A DNA stretch of 24,770 nucleotides from contig JADJMS010000054.1 in the NCBI GenBank assembly GCA_016709495.1, positions 1-24,770 on the forward strand. Direction: 5' to 3'. Under the pieces are notes generated by a model that made no database searches, was not told the DNA's origin, and saw only the letters and a list, made by a program, of their open reading frames with translations. This DNA is from Candidatus Dechloromonas phosphorivorans. GTDB taxonomy: Bacteria > Pseudomonadota > Gammaproteobacteria > Burkholderiales > Rhodocyclaceae. Positions 1 to 8,584 of this stretch are shown here, one piece after another (the first letter of the stretch is position 1; each line of letters opens with the position of its first letter). The position numbers and the translations under genes are program-made.

Positions 1-685
1 AAACGATCAAAGCGTTTAACAAGCAAAGCCGATCGCCGAGCATCGGGTAAATGCCGACTTCACTTTCGCATGCCCGAATTCCTATCAGCGCCGCTAATTT
101 CAGCATCGCACATTCAACATGCGGTAACCAAGGGCTGTCGCCTGGTTCGGGAAACTTGGCGAGGTAATGTTCGCCTTGACGGGATACCGAAAGTTTGGGT
201 TTGGTTCCGCCAAGACTGGTGCCATTTTGTATTGCATCCAGAACCTGCGTTTCCAGATTGTTGGCTGCCGTTTTGCCTGATTCAAGCTTTGCCAAAATCC
301 CCAAGAATTCATCTATGGATAGCACACGGTTGCGCTCATTGCTGAGCTCACCTATCGCGATGTTGCCAACCCCATCGGTCGGACACAGCATCAGTGCTTC
401 CATTTCATCGACATCGTATTCGAGGTGTCGAGCCAAGAGATGTCGCCCCCAGGCATCTGGGCCCGCATCAAGAAATAGCGGAAAAATTCCTGTGCCACCG
501 ATTACTGAAACAGGGCGGGATCTTAGAGGCAGATCGGGTGACAGGGCAGGGTGGCCTGCTAGCAGATAATCGGCTGAATAGATAAAGCGTCCAGTGCGCG
601 TGGAACTGTCATGGCAGAACTCTCCTGCTATGATGGGTTCTGGTTTTCCTGGTAGCCAAACATGGACTGGCGCTGAACGAATCAT
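1..685 (-). CDS. hipA: HipA-family toxin kinase, N-terminal part (runs off window)
   Basis: Type II toxin of a HipBA pair. Family members are Ser/Thr kinases (E. coli HipA phosphorylates glutamyl-tRNA synthetase). The first ~220 residues are readable: VWLPGKPEPIIAG near the start, GRFIYSADYL (HipA N-terminal domain), the family motif AGPDAWGRHLL, then SLGGTKPKLSV followed by LAKFPEPGD, matching the HipA nucleotide-binding core. The ATG at 685 overlaps the upstream antitoxin stop as ATGA, which fixes the start. At about 25-28 the frame breaks: the expected LLVKRFDR continues one frame over, consistent with one T missing from a T run. The catalytic C-terminal half lies outside the window, so activity cannot be judged. 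Family call is confident; target unknown. Confidence 0.85.
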   Translation of the reverse strand, partial: MIRSAPVHVWLPGKPEPIIAGEFCHDSSTRTGRFIYSADYLLAGHPALSPDLPLRSRPVSVIGGTGIFPLFLDAGPDAWGRHLLARHLEYDVDEMEALMLCPTDGVGNIAIGELSNERNRVLSIDEFLGILAKLESGKTAANNLETQVLDAIQNGTSLGGTKPKLSVSRQGEHYLAKFPEPGDSPWLPHVECAMLKLAALIGIRACESEVGIYPMLGDRLCLLNALIV

Positions 686-982
686 CTTTGGGCGTCATCC
701 CAAAACGGGGTAACTCTAATTTCGGGCAGGCCAAAATTTCCGAGAAATCCATCTTGAATTTCGAGCAACCACAGCGCACGAGCGTAGTGACCGATCTGCA
801 CGCTGGGAGATCCACGTTCGATGGTGACCATTGTTGCAGGAGCAATTCCCATCACATCGGCAAAGTTTCGTTGAGTCTGCTTGCGTTCCTTTCGGGCAAG
901 TGCGATGCGACTACCAAGAGCTTCAAGTGAGGCCGAGACCTCAAAGGGGAGTGGAGCAATTTCAAGTTGCGTTTTTGGGCAT
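682..982 (-). CDS. hipB: HipB-like XRE-family antitoxin (frameshifted near start)
   Basis: Small helix-turn-helix antitoxin and autorepressor partner of the adjacent HipA. The frame LGSRIALARKERKQ then FADVMGIAPATMVTIERG is a typical XRE helix-turn-helix, and the protein ends TPFWDDAQR. Its TGA overlaps the hipA ATG by ATGA, so the two are translationally coupled. The helix-turn-helix frame has no ATG, GTG or TTG upstream. An ATG at 982 reaches it only if one A of the A5 run at 972-976 is removed, giving MPKTQLEIAPLPFEV and a 99-residue protein of normal size. The extra A is either a sequencing error or a true inactivating mutation. A dyad just upstream may be its operator. Confidence 0.8.
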
Positions 983-1973
983 GGACTAATTTATCAGTCA
1001 AATTTGGTATCAGGTTTCCGGTAATGCCTTCTTCAACAAGAGCCGGGGTGCCGCCAACCGCTGTGGCAATGGCCGGTAGCCCACAAGCCATGGCTTCCTG
1101 CAGGGTGCAGGACGTACCTTCTGCTTGCGAGGGTAAAACAAAGCAGTCCAAGGTACGCAAGATGTTGGCAATATCGTTGCGAGCACCTGGTAGCCAAGCG
1201 TATTGCAGGGCATTGCCGAGGCGAAGCGTTTCTTCAACTTCGTTGCGCAGGGGGCCGTCACCGACTATGACCAAACGCATTCGACTGGCAGCTTCCGGGT
1301 GGTTTTTAAGCAACTTGACAAAGGCACGGGCCAGAAAGGGTTGGTTCTTGACGGTTTGCAATCGCCCTACGGTGCCGGCAATCCAGTGTTGCCTTGGGGT
1401 AAATGGGCAACCAGTAACGGGCGTTGGCGTATTGTTTGCAGGCGCAAAATAATCGGTGTCTACGCCATTGGCAATTAATGAGCGGTGATTGCGTGGAACT
1501 CCGATAGCGTGTTCCAGGTATTGGTCAAGATCTTTTGAAACAGCAACATAGTGGCTGACAAAGGGCTTGTAAAGCTTGCGTAGCTTGCGGTAACGTGGGT
1601 TGCTACCGTTGGGGTCGTGGGCATCCCAGCCGTGCTCGGCATGAATACGCTTGGGTATACCTGCTAACCAGGCGATGGGAACAATCTCAAGCGCGGCAAG
1701 ATTGCAGGTGTGTACAACATCTGGTTTAAGTTGTCTGAGCAACTTGAATATGCGCGGATAGAGCGGAATGGCGTGACCCGGCGGCTTGTTGAGTTCAATG
1801 AATTGCACATCGGGCCGGGTGATGCGGTTTTTGAAGTCGCTGATCGTGGTTAGCGAAAGAACCGTATGCCTGAATTTTTCTGCCGGCAAGCGGTTGATCA
1901 GTTGAACGATGACGTTTTCAAGGCCGCCGATCGAAAAGCTGTAAACGACGTGGACGATGTGTTGGCGATGCAC
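983..1973 (-). CDS. XrtA-locus glycosyltransferase, Stp2/TIGR03088-like, 3' truncated
   Basis: GT4-type (GT-B fold) glycosyltransferase expected to add a sugar to the lipid-linked repeat at the cytoplasmic membrane. Visible: IVHVVYSFSIGGLENV at the N-terminus (acceptor domain with glycine motif), HAEHGWDAHDPNG, VAVSKDLDQYL, ANGVDTDYF, GTVGRLQTVKN opening the donor domain, VIVGDGPLRNEV, LPSQAEGTSCTLQEAMACGLP (nucleotide-sugar E-x7-E region) and GGTPALVEEGITG. Family resemblance stops at about residue 325, where hipB and its operator begin. The open frame continues to 852, but only as antitoxin sequence read out of frame. The usual last ~45 residues are absent. GTG at 1973 is the only plausible start (TAG upstream); no clear Shine-Dalgarno. 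It follows the amidotransferase by 49 bases. Confidence 0.8.
984..999 (-). promoter_or_regulatory. candidate HipB operator dyad
   Basis: An imperfect palindrome, GACTGAT-AA-ATTAGTC (one mismatch between 7-base arms), ends one base before the proposed hipB ATG. HipB-type antitoxins repress their own operons through such dyads. A single copy in AT-rich sequence could be chance. Confidence 0.35.
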
Positions 1974-2022
1974 TGGATTGGGATTCGATCTGCGTTTGTC
2001 TGGAGATGACTATTATTTATTG

Positions 2023-3924
2023 TCAGCTTATTTTCTCAGCATTCTTCAAAAACGCATCAAACATCAGTAGAGACCAGAGTGGGGCAGAGAAATCACGCTG
2101 GCCGCTTTGATGTTTTTCCAGCATGGAACGGAGGCGCACTGGATTGAAGTAGCCAGATTCAGCCAGGCGTGGGCCGGTAATGGCGCTTTTAAGCCGTTCG
2201 GCGAGCGGGCCGCGTAACCATTGTGCCAACGGAACCGAGAAGCCCATTTTGGGGCGATACAAAATATCGTGCGGCAGATGGGGTTCAAAGGCTTTTTTTA
2301 GCAGCCATTTGCCTTCTTGACCGCGTATCTTGAGGTCTGTAGGTAGCGTTGCCAGCCATTCGATCAACTCGTGATCCATCAACGGTTCACGCACTTCAAG
2401 GGAGTGCGCCATGCTGGCGCGGTCGACTTTTGGTGTTGATGTCGCCGACCAGCCAGGTTTTGTAGTCAATGTATTGAATCAGGGCGAGTGGGTCGTCCGT
2501 ACCTGAATTGTCGGCATGGCTGCGGAATACATCCAGCGCACTGTAACCGGCAAGCGTGTTTTTGAAGCTGTCTGAATAGAGGCTTTCCCGTTCATCATGA
2601 CGCATGATCGAGACGCTGTGCAGGTAGGCTTGAACGGAATCAAATGCCATTGCCTGCAGGGTGGTTTTGGCACGCAAGGGGCGTGGTGCCCAATCGGCTT
2701 TCGGGTAAAGACGGCCAAGCGCGCCGAACACCGGACGTCTAAAGGAGAGCGGGAGCGCCGAGCGGCCACGCTCTTCCATCATGTGCAGACGGTAACGGCG
2801 ATAACCACCGAATGTTTCATCCCCACCATCACCGGAAAGCGCCACGGTAACGTGCTGGCGGGCGAGCTGGCAGACACGGTAGGTGGGTATTGCGGAACTG
2901 TCCGCGTAGGGGCTCGTCGTAGAGCCAGGCAAGGGTGTCGATCAGGTCGAAATCGTCGCTATCGACAATATTCAGGTGGTGATCGGTGTGGTAACGGTCG
3001 GCCACCTGTTGCGCAAAGGCTGATTCATTGAACTTCGGGTCTTTGAAGCCGATGGCACAGGTGCGAACCGGCGTAGTGGATACGCCAGCCATGGCGGCTA
3101 CAACAGCGCTTGAATCGACGCCGCCGGAGAGAAAGGCGCCAAGTGGTACGTCGGCAATCATGCGCAGGCGAACTGATTCGCGCAGACGGGTAATGAGCTC
3201 TTCGCTGGCATCTTCGGGGCTGATCGGGTTGTTCAGCGTAAAACGAACATCCCAGTAGGCTACCGGTTCGGGCAGCCCTTGGCCGTGGTGTAATGTGAGC
3301 GTGTGTGCGGACGGGAGTTTCTTGGCGCCGGTGTAGATGCAGCGCGGGTCAGCGACATAGCCGAGGGCGAAGTATTCTTCGACAGCCAGTGGGTCGATGG
3401 TTTTCTTGAAGCCGGGGTGGGCGGTGATCACTTTAGGTTCGGAACCGAAAATAAAGGTGCCGTCATCAAGTAGCGCGTAAAACATCGGTTTGACGCCCAT
3501 GCGGTCACGCGCCAAGAAGAAAATTTGCTGGTTTCTATCCCACAAGGCAAAAGCAAACATGCCGCGAAAGCGTTCGACGCAGCGCTTTGCCCCAGGCTTC
3601 CCAAGCGTGCACGATGACTTCGGTGTCGCTGCGGGTGCGGAAGATGTGGCCAAGTGCCTGAAGTTCGGGGACGAGTTCCTGGTAGTTGTAAATTTCACCG
3701 TTGAAAACAACGCAGACTGAGCCATCTTCATTGAACAAAGGTTGTTGGCCGGTGGCTAGTCGATTATGGATAGACCGACGGTGACCCAGGGCGATACCGG
3801 GTTCAAGGTGGATGCCGGATTCATCAGGCCCACGATGGGCCTGGATGTTGTTTATGCGCTCAACCAAGGCAAGTGGGTAGTCGCGTTTGCCACGGGTGTC
3901 GAAGAGTCCTGAAATACCGCACAT
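2023..3924 (-). pseudogene. XrtA-associated asparagine-synthase-like amidotransferase (three frameshifts)
   Basis: Class II glutamine amidotransferase fused to an asparagine synthetase domain, the type found next to exosortase A (TIGR03108-like) and thought to amidate a sugar or precursor. The N-terminus MCGISGLFDTRG supplies catalytic Cys2; AHRGPDESG, NGEIYNYQEL and RTRSDTEV complete the glutaminase site. SGGVDSS (pyrophosphate loop) and SGDGGDE mark the synthetase domain; HSLEVREPLMD and YRPKMGFSVPL are conserved near the end. The frame breaks near 3580-3586, in GGGG 2909-2912 and in TTTT 2428-2431. Each is corrected by removing one base, and the corrected protein is 632 residues, normal for the family. 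Three equal-type insertions and a perfect repaired length favour sequencing error over decay. Confidence 0.88.
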
Positions 3925-3960
3925 GGTTATTGGTTGGCCTGGGTTTGTTTCAGCATTTTG

Positions 3961-4644
3961 TTAATCATTTCCGCCGTTGACCTTAACAAATTCGCTCAGG
4001 GTAGATTGACTTAATCCGCTTGGGTCTTTGGGTGCATAGACAATGATGGCAGCGGAGTCATCGCCTCGGCCCAGCAAAAGGTTCATCGCCGTATAGAGCT
4101 TTGCTTCGATATCGCTATTGGTTAAGTGGCCGTTGATCCAGTACCACTGCCAGACGGTCAGACGGTTGTCCTTGCCTGATGCTTTGTGCAGAATTTCGGC
4201 GGTACGTATCGATGTGTTTTTACCATCGATGACGAGATTGGAAACGCTTGAATTAGATAATGACCATTCCGGGTCGTTCGAGGTAACTAAGACATTTGCC
4301 GAAGTGACCAGTTTTTTTTCAAAGTCCTGATTGCGGTAGTAGGCAATATAAAGTCCGACGATCTGCTCGTTTTGCTTGAAAGTGGTTTGTAGTTTAGCTG
4401 ATGGGTTTTCGAAAATTGGTTTCCAGATGGTGACCGGGGCGCTTTGTTCCCAACCCTTTGCTGTTGTCAAGTCATGCAGGATGGGTGCCGTGCTTGAACC
4501 ATTTTTTGAAATCAGCGTAAATGAAAGTGGTCCCAGGGCAATTGCGATGGCTAATACTAATGCCATAGTCCACGGTGTTGTCAGCGTCGATTGAACAATG
4601 CCAACCTCTTCGGCACTTGGCTTTTCCTCCAGTGGTGGTTCGCT
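3961..4644 (-). CDS. epsI: EpsI domain, downstream half of the exosortase A gene
   Basis: EpsI-family (TIGR02914-like) extracytoplasmic domain of exosortase systems, needed for exopolysaccharide production; molecular role unresolved. It is in the same frame as the exosortase and separated from it only by TAG at 4645-4647, so it is most likely the C-terminal half of one ~513-residue XrtA-EpsI protein. The first internal ATG (4566) opens a membrane segment (ALVLAIAIALGPLSFTLI) but has no Shine-Dalgarno sequence. Conserved features are GLYIAYYRNQ, LTVWQWYWINGHLT and NLLLGRGDDSAAIIVY. Translation as a separate protein from 4566, or readthrough, are both possible. It ends 36 bases before the amidotransferase. 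Confidence 0.82.
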   Translation of the reverse strand, partial: SEPPLEEKPSAEEVGIVQSTLTTPWTMALVLAIAIALGPLSFTLISKNGSSTAPILHDLTTAKGWEQSAPVTIWKPIFENPSAKLQTTFKQNEQIVGLYIAYYRNQDFEKKLVTSANVLVTSNDPEWSLSNSSVSNLVIDGKNTSIRTAEILHKASGKDNRLTVWQWYWINGHLTNSDIEAKLYTAMNLLLGRGDDSAAIIVYAPKDPSGLSQSTLSEFVKVNGGND

Positions 4645-5502
4645 CTAGCGCATTCCAATCATGAACATAATGGCAATGACCAGTCCGAAAAATACCCAGC
4701 CATAGATCAGGTGATCAGCGCCTGTTGCCAATTGGTTGCTCGACAGATGGCCGATCATGACGATCAAGTAGGCACGTAGCCAATTAGCCAGAATTGGGAC
4801 GAGTAAGGAAACAGTAATGAAGATAAGGCGGCGTTTCAGGGAGGTATAGTTCAGATAGGCGAACAGGGTGCCTACGGTGAGTGAGGCGATGATGTAACGA
4901 ATACCACTGCAGGCTTCGACTACTGACCAGTTGCCACTGGGAATCACGAACTGCAGGCCTTCGCGATAAACCGGGATGCCACTGATGCGCAGGGCCAGTA
5001 CCGTGAAATTCGCGGTCCATTCCATCAGGCGCGGCATCATGAAGTCGCCAGCAGGTACGGCAAATAATAGAAAAACCAGTGGGAATGCAATGCGCACGCT
5101 CAGTTGCATGCCAAGTAGCGACATGATGCTGAGGATGATTGTGGCAATGACTGAAAATTGGGTTAGTGCATTGACGGCGGTAAGCTGGCCAAGTAGCCAG
5201 AGAAATACGATGACTGCCAATGGCAGGATTAGCCAAGGGGCGGATTTGGGCTGGTAGTGTTTTAGTTGTTCTCGTTCGCGCCAAATAAGCCACAGTGCGA
5301 TTGGCGGCACAATCAGGCCATGGGTATATGTTTCAGAGCGGACCCAGATGACCGCCATGGCACTAAGTGTGTCCCTGTACCAGAAGAATACCCAAGCCAG
5401 CAATAACATTAGGCGGTGAGTGTTGGCCGCCAAATTGGAGCGTGAATTGGAGAGGTCTGGCTCATTGGGTAGTGTTTTGCGAATCGGATAGGTAGCGGTC
5501 AA
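4645..5502 (-). CDS. xrtA: exosortase A (XrtA), transpeptidase domain
   Basis: Multispanning inner-membrane cysteine protease/transpeptidase that cleaves PEP-CTERM tails from secreted proteins. About eight hydrophobic segments cover the 285 residues. Catalytic residues are visible: Cys198 in VEACSGIRY, Arg243 in NWLRAYLIV and a C-terminal His, probably His264 in DHLIYG. YTHGLIVPPIALWLIW near residue 60 and FAVPAGDFMMPRLMEW near 155 are family hallmarks. The frame ends at TAG after IGMR, where fused homologues typically have Trp and continue into EpsI; TGG to TAG is one substitution. The start at 5502 overlaps the preceding glycosyltransferase by 41 bases. The exosortase domain itself is complete, so activity may survive the stop. 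Confidence 0.93.
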   Translation of the reverse strand: MTATYPIRKTLPNEPDLSNSRSNLAANTHRLMLLLAWVFFWYRDTLSAMAVIWVRSETYTHGLIVPPIALWLIWREREQLKHYQPKSAPWLILPLAVIVFLWLLGQLTAVNALTQFSVIATIILSIMSLLGMQLSVRIAFPLVFLLFAVPAGDFMMPRLMEWTANFTVLALRISGIPVYREGLQFVIPSGNWSVVEACSGIRYIIASLTVGTLFAYLNYTSLKRRLIFITVSLLVPILANWLRAYLIVMIGHLSSNQLATGADHLIYGWVFFGLVIAIMFMIGMR

Positions 5503-6673
5503 TGCCGCTCATATGAGCGGCCCAGCTATAGCGCTCGATAACTCGCTGGCGTGCAGCCTGGCCGATTGCTATTGCTTGATTTTGATCAACGAGCAGCGCA
5601 TTGATTGTGCCAATGTAGTCTTCCGGCGTGTTGGCAGTGAGTAATTCTTGCCCAAAAACGGCGTCGACCGCAGCAGCACATTCTGTTGAGGCAATAACTG
5701 CACGCTCCATGGCCATAGCTTCAAGAATCTTGTTCTGGATGCCCCGCGCAATCCGCAACGGGGCAACTACGGCAGCGGCGTGTTGGATGTATGGGCGAAC
5801 ATCTGGCACTGTACCAGTAACAACAATATGTTCGTTGGCCAAGGCTTCCACCTCTTGTGTAGGGCTGCGACCGACGATGTAGAAGCGCGCATTCGGGTGT
5901 TGCACCAGCAGACCGGGAAGTACTTCTTTGGCAAACCAGGTTACGGCATCGACATTTGGCCAATAATCCATGGCGCCAGTGAAGACGATGGGCGTTTCTT
6001 CGGCTGTATAAGGTGAGATTCGCTCTGGGTCCGGCGTAAAGTAGTCCGAGTCAACGCCGTTACACATGGCTTCGACGCGCACATTGCATTCTGGGGCCAA
6101 ACTGGTGAACAGGGCAGCCTCGGATTCCGTTACAAAGAAAGAGCGGGCAGCCAGGCTGGCAATATGTCGTTCGTAGGCGAGGAGAAATTCCCCTTCGCGA
6201 CGATATAGCCATGACATCGGCCAGCGGTGCTTGTCGGCGTATTGAGTCCATTTGGCAGAGTCGACATCTACGAAATCGACAACAGTGGGCAGACGCCGCA
6301 TATTTTCGACGTATTGCGCCATGGCCGAACAGAAAATAACGGCAGCATCTATTTTTTGATGATTGCACGTGTTGTGTACCCAATCTTGCAAGCTGGCATC
6401 GCGGTAATAGCGAAGCGTCAGCGGATCACCGGCAATGAGTCCATTGAGACTACGAATTTTGGCGCGCCGTGGGTCCAGCTTGGCAACGAAGACATCGGCA
6501 CAGAGTTTGCGCAGGGTAGTGATATAGGGTTCATCTTCTGGATCGTCGATGAAGGTGCCGAGAAAAACCCGATGCTGCGAAGCCAGATGTTTGAGCAGGT
6601 TGTACGAACGAACCTTGTCGCCCTTGTTGGGCGGGTACGGCAGGCGATGGACGAGATACAGAATATTGGCCAT
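5462..6673 (-). CDS. XrtA-locus glycosyltransferase, Stp1/TIGR03087-like
   Basis: GT4-like sugar transferase of the PEP-CTERM/EpsH1 type, 403 residues, acting on the membrane-bound saccharide. The N-terminus ANILYLVHRLPYPPNKGDK is the family signature. DFVDVDSAKWTQYA and LYRREGEFLLAYER follow, then NGVDSDYFTP, VFTGAMDYWPNVDAV, FYIVGRSPTQEVEAL and APLRIARGIQNKILEAMAM in the donor-binding domain. I chose ATG 6673 over the in-frame ATG at 6748 because family similarity begins exactly there and the upstream 25 codons overlap the end of the FemAB gene. It starts 8 bases after the FemAB stop. Intact, no visible lesion. Donor and acceptor sugars unknown. Confidence 0.92.
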   Translation of the reverse strand: MANILYLVHRLPYPPNKGDKVRSYNLLKHLASQHRVFLGTFIDDPEDEPYITTLRKLCADVFVAKLDPRRAKIRSLNGLIAGDPLTLRYYRDASLQDWVHNTCNHQKIDAAVIFCSAMAQYVENMRRLPTVVDFVDVDSAKWTQYADKHRWPMSWLYRREGEFLLAYERHIASLAARSFFVTESEAALFTSLAPECNVRVEAMCNGVDSDYFTPDPERISPYTAEETPIVFTGAMDYWPNVDAVTWFAKEVLPGLLVQHPNARFYIVGRSPTQEVEALANEHIVVTGTVPDVRPYIQHAAAVVAPLRIARGIQNKILEAMAMERAVIASTECAAAVDAVFGQELLTANTPEDYIGTINALLVDQNQAIAIGQAARQRVIERYSWAAHMSGIDRYLSDSQNTTQ

Positions 6674-6681
6674 CTTTGCCG

Positions 6682-7719
6682 TTAGCCTAAATTGCGGACG
6701 ATATGCGGGCCGAGCCAGTTGGCCAGGCCGATAGGCATGCGCCGCCACGCTTCGATGAGGAGTTTGTACTTGGCGTTATTGGGGTTGTTCTGGGGGATGG
6801 AGTCGCGTTTGTAGAGGCAGTATTCGTAATGCAGGGGCTGCGGCTCAAAGCCCCAGTTTTTCTTGAAGGCGTAGGGGCCGGTGCCTTGCTTGCTGCGACC
6901 GTAGTCAAATACCTTTAGACCGCGCTCACAGGAACGGCGCATCAATTCCCAGTATTTGAAGTCATTGGCGGCCAGGTGACGGGCGCTTTCGTCATCACCC
7001 GCGTAGTAGGGCAACACTTCATTACGGAAGTAAAAGGAGAGCACGCTGCTTAGTAATTGCCCATCGGAGCCAGTAACGGTGAGTATTTCACAATCATTAC
7101 CAAAGACCTGCAAGAGTGTATCGAAATAGCGTTTGGGCATGGCTGGTGTGCCGTGGCGATGCACATTATCGGCAAAAACCTTGAAAAATCGGTCTGTGTT
7201 ATGGTCAACCGTACTAATCAGCCCATTTTTTATACCTTTGCGAACCATGGCGCGCTGCTTGCGCGGTATAGCCAGCATATTGGCTTCAACATCAGGCAGG
7301 ATTTCCTTGCGAAAGGTGACGTAGAGGTCTTGCGTCGGCCAACTCGGATTGCGTGGGTTGACGTTGCGAAATTCAAGGTGATCAACACCTAGACGCTGGG
7401 CTAATGCTTGAGCTTCTTTTTCCAGCGCGCTGACTGCTTCGGGGTTGGTTGCTGCAACACCGCCATAAACCGCGAAGGGCAGGGCAACCAAGGCATTGCC
7501 AAAAAGCATGCTTTTGACGTGCGCTAGCGGCAGCACGCCTTGAATCTCGCCGGCAATTTCGGCGTAAAGAAAATAGGTTGGATGACGGAAAACGTCACCA
7601 ATAATGCCTTGCCAGGCGGCACGATGGAAAAAAGTGGCTTCCGGGCAGGCAAAGATGAAATCATCCCAACGCTGTGCGCCTTCACGGTCGGAAGGGGCTA
7701 ACTGCTTGATGGTGATCAT
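6682..7719 (-). CDS. FemAB-related protein of XrtA/PEP-CTERM systems (TIGR03019-like)
   Basis: GNAT-fold protein of the FemAB family, 345 residues. Classical FemAB members transfer amino acids from aminoacyl-tRNA to peptidoglycan precursors; in exosortase loci the substrate is unknown. Visible: two GNAT-like halves, with ATFFHRAAWQGIIGDVF and LPFAVYGGVAA in the first, AIPRKQRAMVRKGIKNGL between, then LPYYAGDDESARHLAANDF, YWELMRRSCERGLKVFDYGRSK and GPYAFKKNWGFEP, the most conserved block of this subfamily. It starts 6 bases after the deacetylase stop, consistent with operon translation. Full length and intact. A role in attaching an amino-acyl or other group to the polysaccharide is inference. 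Confidence 0.92.
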   Translation of the reverse strand: MITIKQLAPSDREGAQRWDDFIFACPEATFFHRAAWQGIIGDVFRHPTYFLYAEIAGEIQGVLPLAHVKSMLFGNALVALPFAVYGGVAATNPEAVSALEKEAQALAQRLGVDHLEFRNVNPRNPSWPTQDLYVTFRKEILPDVEANMLAIPRKQRAMVRKGIKNGLISTVDHNTDRFFKVFADNVHRHGTPAMPKRYFDTLLQVFGNDCEILTVTGSDGQLLSSVLSFYFRNEVLPYYAGDDESARHLAANDFKYWELMRRSCERGLKVFDYGRSKQGTGPYAFKKNWGFEPQPLHYEYCLYKRDSIPQNNPNNAKYKLLIEAWRRMPIGLANWLGPHIVRNLG

Positions 7720-7725
7720 ACTGAA

Positions 7726-8565
7726 TCAGGCCTTGCCAAGAAAAAGATCGTCCATTCGTCCCCAGTCAAAATCTGCCAGGAGGCGACGCAGCCGATGTTC
7801 CATGTGGCTGATATTGACGTAATGCCGGAAGCGGGTTTTTGCCCCGATATTGGGAATGCGAGGTTGCTCACTATCGATTTCCCAAGGGTGAAAATAGAAC
7901 ACGGCTGACATTTGATCGGCGTGATTGATCCGCTGAATCATCCAGCGCGACAGACCATAAGGCATCAAACGGAAATAACCGCCACCACTGGCTGGCCAGT
8001 TGCGGTTGAAAAAGCGCAATGTGGTTGCCGGAATTTCAAGAAGATTGCCAATTTTGTGCGCATGACGCGGGGCATCCGGCATGCCGTAATGGTCATGGCG
8101 AATCGGGTAAATACTTGAGCTGTAATGGTAACCAGCGCGTTCCAGACACTCAAAGGCCCAGAGGTTTTTCTCGCCTATTGAAAAACTGGGAGCGCGGTAG
8201 CCTTTGACTTCGTAGCCAGCCAGGTCTTCTAGAATCAGCTTTGCAACGTTGATATCCGAAAAAAACGCCTCCGGTGACTGGTCACTGGCGCGCTCGTGGC
8301 CGTAGCCATGGCTGGCCAGTTCATGGCCGTTAGCGACGATGCGCCTGATCACCTCAGGATAACGTTCTGCAACCCAACCCAGCGTGAAAAACGTTGCTTT
8401 GGTCTGGTGGTCATCCAGCATGGCCAAAATGCAATCAACATTGCGCTCTACGCGGCATTCGCGGGTATTCCATTCACTGCGGGGAATATGCGGTGCAAAT
8501 GCCGAGACCTGAAAGTAGTCTTCAACATCAATCGTGAGTGCATTGGAACAATTTGAGCTTGGCAT
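7726..8565 (-). CDS. XrtA-system polysaccharide deacetylase (NodB fold, TIGR03006-like)
   Basis: Carbohydrate esterase family 4 deacetylase, predicted to remove N- or O-acetyl groups from the locus polysaccharide. 279 residues. Motif 1 is TIDVEDYF at 11-18 (catalytic/metal Asp), motif 2 HELASHGYGH at 81-90 (metal ligands His86 and His90), motif 3 KGYRAPSFSI at 121-130. VFYFHPWEID supplies the C-terminal catalytic His region, and the end matches the DUF3473 extension typical of exosortase loci. No signal peptide is seen, as usual in this subfamily. It starts 19 bases after the ATPase stop and ends 6 bases before the FemAB gene. Intact. Confidence 0.93.
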   Translation of the reverse strand: MPSSNCSNALTIDVEDYFQVSAFAPHIPRSEWNTRECRVERNVDCILAMLDDHQTKATFFTLGWVAERYPEVIRRIVANGHELASHGYGHERASDQSPEAFFSDINVAKLILEDLAGYEVKGYRAPSFSIGEKNLWAFECLERAGYHYSSSIYPIRHDHYGMPDAPRHAHKIGNLLEIPATTLRFFNRNWPASGGGYFRLMPYGLSRWMIQRINHADQMSAVFYFHPWEIDSEQPRIPNIGAKTRFRHYVNISHMEHRLRRLLADFDWGRMDDLFLGKA

Positions 8566-8584
8566 CTGGCTGCTTGCTGCCTGT

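Noticed and set aside
852..982. The last ~43 codons of the open frame that continues from the glycosyltransferase
   Set aside because: They are hipB sequence read in the wrong frame and do not resemble the family C-terminus, so I ended the glycosyltransferase at the junction.
4784..5293. A long minus-strand open frame (169 codons) inside the exosortase gene
   Set aside because: It is rich in His/Arg/Pro/Trp with no family features and lies wholly within the exosortase coding region in another frame.
6674..6748. An upstream ATG that would lengthen the Stp1-type glycosyltransferase by 25 residues
   Set aside because: The added segment overlaps the FemAB 3' end, and family similarity begins exactly at ATG 6673.
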